Assembly: GCA_003566255.1 (NCBI GenBank)
Contig: PXEC01000077.1
Coordinates: forward strand, 1-12,288
DNA: 12,288 nt
Direction of reading: 5' to 3'
Source: Candidatus Peregrinibacteria bacterium
Lineage (GTDB): Bacteria; Patescibacteriota; Gracilibacteria; UBA1369; LOWO2-01-FULL-3
Below are positions 6,802 through 12,288 of this stretch, piece by piece; the first letter of the stretch is position 1; each line of letters starts with the position of its first letter. Position numbers and translations under genes: made by a program. Below the pieces are notes generated by a model. It was not told where the DNA came from and ran no database searches. It was given only the letters and a program-made list of their open reading frames with translations.

Positions 6802-6810
6802 GTACAATTT
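6790..6810 (+). repeat. Left terminal inverted repeat of the element
   Basis: This 21-bp arm is an exact reverse complement of 7002-7022. It ends 23 bases from the purP copy B start codon and contains that gene's putative -35 box. Confidence 0.9.
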
Positions 6811-7001
6811 CTGACTCTTTTTTAATTTCAAAGGGAGCGTGGGGAGCAAATACTTTTCTTTGCGCTTGGAACGCAGCCCCTTTACACCCGCCAAAGGCGG
6901 GTTCCAAGGGACGCGAGCCACATGTGGCTCGCTCTGCTTCCCGGTTAAAGCGCTTCAGCAAAGTATTCACTCCCCACACTCCCTCTATAAAAAACCTTGC
7001 A

Positions 7002-7022
7002 AAATTGTACCTGACCCCATTT
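7002..7022 (-). repeat. Right terminal inverted repeat of the element
   Basis: Exact reverse complement of 6790-6810. Its last two bases are the final AA of the TAA stop of purP copy A. Confidence 0.9.
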
Positions 7023-8052
7023 AGCCCAAAACCAGATCAAGCTTATCCGATTCAATCGCCATTTTTATATCTCTGGCGATTCTGCGCCCCGTGCTCATCG
7101 GTTCGTTATACCGAAGCCACGCATACGGTGAGCCGTTTATATAAGGATTTGTTCCCGCGACTATTCTCGCGGATATTTCGAAAACATAATAATTAAGTTC
7201 CGGGTCCATTATCCCTTCCAGACAGAAAGGACCGAAGAGCCCGCCATCCGCGCCTGCAAGATTTCTCGAAGTCCTCACAACGTCCTCTCCCATCTTAAAA
7301 ATTTGAGGAAGAAGTGATTCCCTAATCACAATCGGAACATTTCCGGCAATCGTATAAGTGGTGTGAATCCCGACATCAACCTGATCTTTGGCCGCTATTC
7401 TTCCTATTGAGTCGGCGTTTGATTCATAACGCTTATCAAACCCCATGACTTCAAGTTCATCGGTGACTCTGCTATAAAAATAATGGGAATAAACGGGAAC
7501 TCCCACAATATATTCCTGTATCGCAAATTTTTCATGGCCGGGTAGATCCTTATACTCTTCGTACCTTTGATAAAACTCCTCCGGAGTGTTCGCCAAAAAA
7601 TACCCTTTGCCACCTTTGGCCCCATGGAATTTTATGATAACTGGCCTGTCTATATCCTCCGGACTCTTGAAGACTTCAGGAAGGTTTATGCCCGCATCCA
7701 AAAGCCACTTTCTTTCCTTTGTTCTGTTTGATTCCCATTCAAGAATACCTTTCGTCCCGTAGTGCATCGCCTTTATTTTTTTGACATTTTCAGGCCCCAA
7801 ATAAGCCACAAAAGATCCATGCGGGATAACAACTGAATTTTGGTCGATAAGATGTTGTTCTATTTGAAAATAATCCTTGAACGAATCAACCACAATAATC
7901 TGATCCGCTACGCCGTAGCTTTCATAAGGGCGAGTAGAGCCTTTTTCGCAAATGCAAATTGTCTCAAATCCCTCATCTTTCGCGCCGCGCAGAATCTGTA
8001 GTGCAGTGTGGCTTCCGAGTGTCGCTATTTTGTAATCTCTGATGTTTCCCAT
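7021..8052 (-). CDS. purP: FAICAR synthetase, canonical copy (copy A)
   Basis: 5-formaminoimidazole-4-carboxamide ribonucleotide synthetase: formate- and ATP-dependent formylation of AICAR to FAICAR, the penultimate step to IMP, cytoplasmic. The 343 residues match the family length. Signatures seen are TLGSHTALQILRGAKDEGFE (11-30, with the conserved His15), ATP-grasp loop KFHGAKGGKGYF (141-152), IQEYIVGVPVYSHYFYS (178-194), GLFGPFCLEG (271-280), and FEISARIVAGTNPYINGSPY (291-310) with the metal/ATP ligands. It is closest to the classical archaeal PurP, and more conserved than copy B. The ATG at 8052 gives the expected short N-terminus. It has its own promoter 20 bases upstream (8107-8079) and no Shine-Dalgarno sequence. 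The TAA stop is partly formed by the palindromic element. An IMP cyclohydrolase partner is not in the window. Confidence 0.92.
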   Translation of the reverse strand: MGNIRDYKIATLGSHTALQILRGAKDEGFETICICEKGSTRPYESYGVADQIIVVDSFKDYFQIEQHLIDQNSVVIPHGSFVAYLGPENVKKIKAMHYGTKGILEWESNRTKERKWLLDAGINLPEVFKSPEDIDRPVIIKFHGAKGGKGYFLANTPEEFYQRYEEYKDLPGHEKFAIQEYIVGVPVYSHYFYSRVTDELEVMGFDKRYESNADSIGRIAAKDQVDVGIHTTYTIAGNVPIVIRESLLPQIFKMGEDVVRTSRNLAGADGGLFGPFCLEGIMDPELNYYVFEISARIVAGTNPYINGSPYAWLRYNEPMSTGRRIARDIKMAIESDKLDLVLG

Positions 8053-8078
8053 ACGTCAAAAATTTAAGACTTTTGGCA

Positions 8079-8107
8079 ATCATACAAAGAAAAAATTTTT
8101 TTGTCTA
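8079..8107 (-). promoter_or_regulatory. Sigma70-like promoter upstream of purP copy A
   Basis: On the minus strand TAGACA (8107-8102), a 17-base spacer consisting of A6T6 then CTTTG, and TATGAT (8084-8079): each box matches consensus at 5 of 6. The predicted start is about 8072, giving a 20-base leader without a Shine-Dalgarno sequence. It sits in the 60-bp gap after uppP, so purP can be transcribed independently of uppP. The A-tract/T-tract spacer suggests a bent or stiff spacer. Confidence 0.6.
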
Positions 8108-8112
8108 CAAAA

Positions 8113-9024
8113 TTAAGAAAAAAACGTCCAAGCCCCCAGAACTATAAGATAGACAGCGAAGATGTTCAGACTGAATCGTTTAAAAAATTGTATCAAAAAC
8201 CAAATACTGAAAAAGCTGAAAACAAAAGAAGCAACAAATCCCAAACTTAAAGCGCTCAAAGAAGCTCCCGCCGAGGAAGAATTAAGAATTTCATTGCCGT
8301 TTTTTACAACGGTCAAAAATCCTGCTCCGGCAATCGCGGGCATGGCAAGCAGAAAAGAAAATCTCGCGGCCGTGCTTCTTTCAACACCTTGAAAGATCCC
8401 GGCAACGATAGTAGCACCGGAACGGGAAACTCCCGGGATCAAAGCCGCCGCCTGCGCCAAACCTATGACTATCGCAGTGGACAGATTTACGTCACGCAGC
8501 CCCTTTCTTTGATATCCGCCGGGCTTGAACCAATCCGCGGTTTTTTCAAAACATACGGACAAAGATCTCAAAAATTTGGACTTCAGCGGCATTGAATTGT
8601 GAACATGCTTGTAAACAAATTCTCCGATTATAAAAATAAATCCCGTCAAAATCATAGCTACCGCAACACCGTTCGCGCCACGAAACATAGCATCTATGCG
8701 GTCCTCATAAAGGGCTCCCACCAATGCAACCGGTATCGTCGCGATCACTATGTAAACAATCAACTTCCCATAAGGATCTTCCTTATCAACCTTTCCTCGA
8801 AAAAGATTGAAAAACGCCTTCAACATCCCAATAAGATCCCGCCTGAAGTACGCAAAAATCGCAAAAAGGGAAGCAATGTGAACAACGACATCAAAATTTT
8901 TGAGCAATTCAACCTCAAGCCCCAGAATCTCCTGCCCCAGAACCAGATGCCCGCTGGAAGAAATGGGCAAAAACTCGGTTATACCCTGCAACACACCCAA
9001 AATAAGAGCTTCAATCAAATTCAT
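8113..9024 (-). CDS. uppP: Undecaprenyl-diphosphatase (BacA/UppP family)
   Basis: Integral membrane phosphatase that recycles undecaprenyl pyrophosphate to the lipid carrier phosphate for cell-wall and surface-glycan synthesis; overexpression confers bacitracin tolerance in other bacteria. Both family motifs are clear: QGITEFLPISSSGHLVLG (13-30, with Glu17 and His26) and PGVSRSGATI (197-206, with Arg201). Several hydrophobic segments span the rest. The length of 303 residues exceeds the typical 270 or so, mainly through a basic loop at about 140-178 (KHVHNSMPLKSKF). I chose the ATG at 9024, which gives MNLIEALILG. A TTG at 9033 in the same frame would add MRD. Neither has a well-placed Shine-Dalgarno sequence (GCGGGAT lies only just before the ATG). 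It is divergent from the large surface-protein gene and fits with the envelope genes to its left. Confidence 0.94.
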   Translation of the reverse strand: MNLIEALILGVLQGITEFLPISSSGHLVLGQEILGLEVELLKNFDVVVHIASLFAIFAYFRRDLIGMLKAFFNLFRGKVDKEDPYGKLIVYIVIATIPVALVGALYEDRIDAMFRGANGVAVAMILTGFIFIIGEFVYKHVHNSMPLKSKFLRSLSVCFEKTADWFKPGGYQRKGLRDVNLSTAIVIGLAQAAALIPGVSRSGATIVAGIFQGVERSTAARFSFLLAMPAIAGAGFLTVVKNGNEILNSSSAGASLSALSLGFVASFVFSFFSIWFLIQFFKRFSLNIFAVYLIVLGAWTFFS

Positions 9025-9080
9025 ATCCCGCAAATAATAACAGCAAATCCCTCAGGGCAAAAATTCTAAAAAGTTTCTCG

Positions 9081-9109
9081 TTGATAAAATCTTCAAAACA
9101 TGGTAATAT
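9081..9109 (+). promoter_or_regulatory. Sigma70-like promoter of the surface-protein gene
   Basis: TTGATA (9081-9086), 17 bases, TAATAT (9104-9109): 5 of 6 in the -35 (TTGACA) and 5 of 6 in the -10. The predicted start near 9116 gives a leader of about 100 bases. The -10 box lies inside a 10-bp palindrome GTAATATTAC (9103-9112) that could be a repressor site. Just before the ATG the leader is almost only A and T (9169-9218), with no Shine-Dalgarno sequence. Confidence 0.5.
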
Positions 9110-9218
9110 TACAACGTAAATCGTGATACTGAAGAGATTTTCCGAGCAATTGTAAACACTAAAAAACACAAACAACAAATTTAAATATATAAAACAAAAA
9201 TAAATAACCAAAAAAAAC

Positions 9219-12200
9219 ATGGAAGATTTACAAAGACCTTCCGAAGAAGAAGGCGAACAAATCGAGGTCCCTTCGACTGAAGACAAAGGACCTCAAGAAC
9301 AAAAACCACAAAACAAAAAGTGGTGGTTTATCGGGATTTTGGGGGTTGTGGTCTTGGGCCTTGTGGCTTATCTCTTGGCGGGAACTGACCTCTTCAGAGG
9401 AGAACTGAGGATAATACCGTTCGAAGAGGAGGAAGCCATCAAGGACTCGAACACCGAGATGGAAAAGATCGACGGATATGTGTACGAAACAGGGCAAGGA
9501 CCGGAAGTCAGAGCAATAGAAAAGGTGTTACCGGGCTATCAAGCATGGCCGTTGGAGCAAGACAAGGAGAGTAGCTGGAAACTAAGGAATCTGGAGGATG
9601 AACAAACACACGTTTTGTTTGTCAACAAAGAAGATTCCGGGACATTCCGGGTTCTAGCCGCGGACTTTGAAACAGTCCACCCGCTACCCGATGAAGAAAA
9701 CATATTAAAACACGGATTTGTAGATAACTCCCAGATGTATGATGCCGCATCGCCGGGCGCGGAGATAGACAAACGCGTTTGGTTTGTTGAAAACAAAACC
9801 CTCGGGACACAAAAATGTTATAGCGCTTCAGTAGGAGAATCATATGATGGGGTGACATGTGAACAAATTGATGCAGACCATTTTGACAGAGGAGTGATTT
9901 TGGAACTTTCACCGGGAGAAAACGAAGTGACTTTAAGAGTCGAGGATGCCGCGGGAAGGAGCGATTACGTTTCAGAAACACTTATGGTCGTTCCGCCAGA
10001 GGTGAATGTTGAACTCGCATGTCTTGAAATCAAGATAGAGCAGGTTTTCGAAATGCTGGGACCGTTTATAAGCCCAAGCGATGACGAAACAATGGTACTG
10101 ACTCACGTACCTGAGGACCAGGAATCAATCTATAGAGATCTCGCGGAAAGAGTTCAAGCCCTTTCCCCTTTGCTCTATTTCCCGGTTGAACGCTTGACCG
10201 AAAAAGAAACCGGAAAGCGCTTAAGACACGAAGAAATAGGAGCAATGATAGAAATTTCCGGGGTAGAGGGGTTGGAAACAGAAAAAATTCTGGACGCGGT
10301 CATGGACTGGGCAAAAGAATCTGACAAAACAATCAGCGAAGAAATCACCTTGGATTCCTTGAGGGAAGAGGGATTGAGTGAAGATAGAATAGGACTGATA
10401 GAGAACTTTTATCCCAGAGACGTCTTGATGAGCGAGTTGACCGTCGCAAGTCTTGCCAATCAAATGGAAAGTCATCTTGCAACAGAAAGTCCGGAAATGG
10501 ACGCTTCAGAGAGATGGCTGAGGGCGCTGATCAATGTCAACGAAATAGGAAATTTGGCAACAGTAAAACTGCTCAGAAAAATAGGAGTTGAGGAAATGAG
10601 CAACGAAGACGCTTTTAACAGTTTGGCAACCGATCTTGGTGTGGATTTACAAGATGTACAAGGCATAATGCAAATAGAGTTAGGCCATGCTCTGGCTCCG
10701 ATTTTCAGCAGATTGCTGGGAATGGTTGCTGAGGGCGTTTTGCCGGACTTGGTAGAAATGATGGAGGACGATAGCAACTGGGTAGAAATAGAACACAGAT
10801 CACCATCGCTTAAAGAGTTGCAAAGACAATATTTGATCAGGCAAAAAGGAGCCGAGGAGATAGCATACAGACTTTACGCTTTCGGAGACATGGTAACGCC
10901 AGTTTTTGACGGTAGTGTGCAATGTATCAGCCTAGAAGATGAAGACCCTGAAACTACACAGTACTATGTACCCGGGTTTGAAGTTCCAACATCCGCGCCG
11001 GACGATCCGGCAGAGGAGGAAACCACAATAATGCGTATAGACGATGCATATAGGACTATCGACCTAGAAGCGGATATAACAATCTCTCCGAGATTTATAC
11101 GACCCGAATTCTCAATTTTGGAGAGACACGAAAATCTAATTGCGAGTTCCACATATAGAGGATCAGGAGGCGCAATTCTCGTCGAAACCATTCCCGAAAG
11201 AAGACCTGTCAATATTGTCACGGGAGAAGACTTTGTAATAGCCTTGAAAGGCACGGTTTATTTTGAAGCAGGCAAAAGAGAATGTGTCGAGGAGCCGCTT
11301 GATCAGGTACTCATAATCCCTTTGACGGATAATCTCCTCAGAGCAAACCTGGAGTGGTTAACAGAGGGGAGAGTGGACGATATTGAGAAAGAAGATCTGG
11401 TAGAAAGTCTGGACGCTCTTAGAGCTCAGTATGCCGCGTTAAATATTTACGGAGATTATTGTGAAGAAATAACAGTTATTCCCGATCCGGACCCGGATCC
11501 CGAACCCGAACCCGAACCAACCCCGGATCCTGAACTAACTCTCGATGAATGTGAGGTTGATAATCTGACAGCAACACTCACGGCCGAACTTACAGAAGCC
11601 CCCGAGGATTGGACAGTTCTATATCTATGGGATATGGGAGATGGAAATTTTTATTTCAGCGAAATTGCATATCAAGAGCATGAATATGAAGATTACGATG
11701 AACAATACGAGGTGACGCTATACGCGATCATGGCGGACGAAAGGCTTTTGGATAATGTGGGAAGTGTAGAAGATTATGAGCTCATCGGAAACCTGATAGT
11801 AACTTATGTCGATGGCGCGATGTTCAGCAGGCATGAATATATCACAACAGATCCACAGATTTGTGAAACAGGAACCGAGCCGGAACCCGAGCCGGAACCG
11901 GAACCGGAACCTGAACCCGAACCCGAACCTGAACCCGAATGTGAAGAGGGTGAGATCTGGGACGAGTACAGGGAACAATGCGTGCCGGTTGAGAGAAAAG
12001 ACCCCAGGGAATTTAGACCGCTCGGGTGCTGGACCATGTTGCCATACCAAGCGTACACGGACATGGATAGACTCCATCCGTACTTTGAAGTAGTCGATGT
12101 ATTTTCAAGGGCAAATATCTTGACCCCGGAAGATGTTCTAGAGCCGGTGGTACACGGATACATAGACAAGGAGACAGGTGAAAGCGAATTTAGACCCATG

Positions 12201-12288
12201 AGACATACAACCAGAGCGGAGGGATGGAAGATGATAACCCGCGCGTCATGTTTCTTTGATTGGGCTGAAGACAAAATAGATATGGACG
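9219..12288 (+). CDS. Large membrane-anchored surface protein, PKD-like and SLH-like domains (3' end outside window)
   Basis: One uninterrupted frame of 1023 full codons runs off the right edge, so the protein is larger. Residues 1-34 are an acidic, Gln-rich cytoplasmic tail; KKWWFIGILGVVVLGLVAYL (33-52) is a single membrane segment, and the rest should be outside. An Ig-like region lies around 185-257 (LSPGENEVTLRVEDAAG, with Cys200 and Cys214). Then come helical stretches of unknown kind (about 265-560) and a mixed region to 754. A first Asp/Glu-Pro spacer (755-773) leads to a PKD-like domain (about 775-880; YLWDMGDGNF, HEYEDYDEQYEVTL). A spacer of ten Glu-Pro pairs (887-907) precedes CEEGEIWDEYREQC (908-921). 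The last part (about 940-1010; VVHGYIDKETGESEFRP, TTRAEGWKM) resembles an S-layer homology domain. Role inferred: cell-surface adhesin or S-layer-type protein. No enzymatic motif is recognised. Confidence 0.85.
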   Translation, partial: MEDLQRPSEEEGEQIEVPSTEDKGPQEQKPQNKKWWFIGILGVVVLGLVAYLLAGTDLFRGELRIIPFEEEEAIKDSNTEMEKIDGYVYETGQGPEVRAIEKVLPGYQAWPLEQDKESSWKLRNLEDEQTHVLFVNKEDSGTFRVLAADFETVHPLPDEENILKHGFVDNSQMYDAASPGAEIDKRVWFVENKTLGTQKCYSASVGESYDGVTCEQIDADHFDRGVILELSPGENEVTLRVEDAAGRSDYVSETLMVVPPEVNVELACLEIKIEQVFEMLGPFISPSDDETMVLTHVPEDQESIYRDLAERVQALSPLLYFPVERLTEKETGKRLRHEEIGAMIEISGVEGLETEKILDAVMDWAKESDKTISEEITLDSLREEGLSEDRIGLIENFYPRDVLMSELTVASLANQMESHLATESPEMDASERWLRALINVNEIGNLATVKLLRKIGVEEMSNEDAFNSLATDLGVDLQDVQGIMQIELGHALAPIFSRLLGMVAEGVLPDLVEMMEDDSNWVEIEHRSPSLKELQRQYLIRQKGAEEIAYRLYAFGDMVTPVFDGSVQCISLEDEDPETTQYYVPGFEVPTSAPDDPAEEETTIMRIDDAYRTIDLEADITISPRFIRPEFSILERHENLIASSTYRGSGGAILVETIPERRPVNIVTGEDFVIALKGTVYFEAGKRECVEEPLDQVLIIPLTDNLLRANLEWLTEGRVDDIEKEDLVESLDALRAQYAALNIYGDYCEEITVIPDPDPDPEPEPEPTPDPELTLDECEVDNLTATLTAELTEAPEDWTVLYLWDMGDGNFYFSEIAYQEHEYEDYDEQYEVTLYAIMADERLLDNVGSVEDYELIGNLIVTYVDGAMFSRHEYITTDPQICETGTEPEPEPEPEPEPEPEPEPEPECEEGEIWDEYREQCVPVERKDPREFRPLGCWTMLPYQAYTDMDRLHPYFEVVDVFSRANILTPEDVLEPVVHGYIDKETGESEFRPMRHTTRAEGWKMITRASCFFDWAEDKIDMD
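11481..11538 (+). repeat. Asp/Glu-Pro spacer repeat, first tract
   Basis: GAT/GAC-CCG and GAA-CCC codons alternate to encode PDPDPDPEPEPEP then TPDPE, a stiff acidic linker just before the PKD-like domain. The reading frame continues through it. Confidence 0.85.
11877..11939 (+). repeat. Glu-Pro spacer repeat, second tract (ten EP pairs)
   Basis: Sixty-three bases encode ten Glu-Pro pairs plus a final Glu, linking the PKD-like domain to the Cys-paired knot. Third codon positions vary (CCG, CCC, CCT; GAG, GAA), so it is not a freshly expanded DNA repeat; selection acts on the peptide. Confidence 0.88.

Larger units (their letters stand above)
6790..7022. mobile_element. Palindromic MITE/REP-like element, 233 bp
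   Basis: The ends are a perfect 21-bp inverted repeat beginning AAATGGGGTCAGGTAC (6790-6810 and 7002-7022). Inside are a second inverted pair of 24 bases matching at 21 (6833-6856 and 6960-6983), CTTGGAAC/GTTCCAAG (6865-6872 and 6901-6908) enclosing hairpin ACCCGCC-AAA-GGCGGGT (6886-6902), and a perfect 20-bp palindrome GCGAGCCACATGTGGCTCGC (6913-6932). The whole unit could fold as one long stem with two arms. No transposase gene is present, so it would be non-autonomous. GGGGTCAGGTAC-type ends recall repeats I associate with Y1 (REP-associated) transposases; this family link is inference. Its right end overlaps the stop codon of purP copy A. I see no convincing target-site duplication. Confidence 0.75.

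Noticed and set aside
6776..7196. Several short frames across the palindromic element
   Set aside because: They exist on both strands because the element is self-complementary, and the translations have no sensible domain composition.
9186..9194. TATATAAAA about 29 bases before the ATG at 9219, like an archaeal TATA box
   Set aside because: The region is almost pure A/T so such a string is likely by chance, and a well-spaced bacterial promoter exists at 9081-9109. UppP, SLH-like and sigma70-type evidence favours a bacterium.
11481..11939. Repeat tracts as a CRISPR array or tandem DNA repeat locus
   Set aside because: They have no spacer-repeat regularity, and codon third positions vary while Glu-Pro coding is kept.
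11804..12274. Minus-strand frames full of Ser/Gly repeats and Phe/Arg repeats over the Glu-Pro spacer
   Set aside because: They are the antisense reading of GAA-CCC codons in a gene whose plus-strand frame is continuous and has protein domains.

Overview
The window looks like part of a bacterial chromosome from a small-genome, candidate-phyla-like lineage. Patescibacteria, perhaps a Peregrinibacteria-type lineage, is my best guess, but it is only an inference. Bacterial signs are an UppP-type undecaprenyl-diphosphatase, a two-subunit Fe-S L-serine dehydratase, an SLH-like surface protein and several sigma70-like promoters with 17-bp spacers. The archaeal-looking element is a pair of PurP (FAICAR synthetase) genes. 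UGA is an ordinary stop here: it ends sdaAB, the nucleotidyltransferase and one purP, twice inside ATGA overlaps, so a code reading UGA as glycine is excluded. Almost no start codon has a Shine-Dalgarno sequence, and two candidate promoters place the transcript start on or next to the ATG.

Layout. Positions 3-761 (+) hold the 3' part of an MscS-family channel gene with a Gln/Pro-rich tail. Positions 762-1311 hold no convincing protein gene; on the minus strand there is a promoter-like site (1213-1185), about 390 nt of foldable sequence and a terminator-like hairpin (811-790), a candidate orphan small RNA. Positions 1312-3463 (+) are a tight overlapping operon sdaAB-sdaAA-purN. It converges, with 12 bp between stops, on a leftward series: uppP (9024-8113), purP copy A (8052-7021), a 233-bp palindromic MITE/REP-like element (6790-7022), purP copy B (6766-5600), a GlmU-like sugar nucleotidyltransferase with a left-handed beta-helix (5589-4282) and a family 2 glycosyltransferase (4285-3476). 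From 9219 (+) to the right edge runs one open frame of at least 1023 codons: a membrane-anchored acidic surface protein with an Ig-like region, a PKD-like domain, Glu-Pro spacers, a Cys-paired knot and an SLH-like domain.

How the genes fit together. PurN and PurP are two formyl-transfer steps of de novo purine synthesis: PurN uses 10-formyl-THF, and PurP uses formate plus ATP in place of the PurH transformylase. Serine dehydratase makes pyruvate and ammonia from serine, the main one-carbon donor, so its coupling to purN suggests linked serine/one-carbon control. UppP, the nucleotidyltransferase and the glycosyltransferase belong to cell-envelope assembly, in keeping with the surface protein next door. 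The most unusual features are the palindromic element, which lies between the two purP genes, overlaps one stop codon and appears to supply the -35 box of the other copy, and the possible structured RNA at 785-1178.
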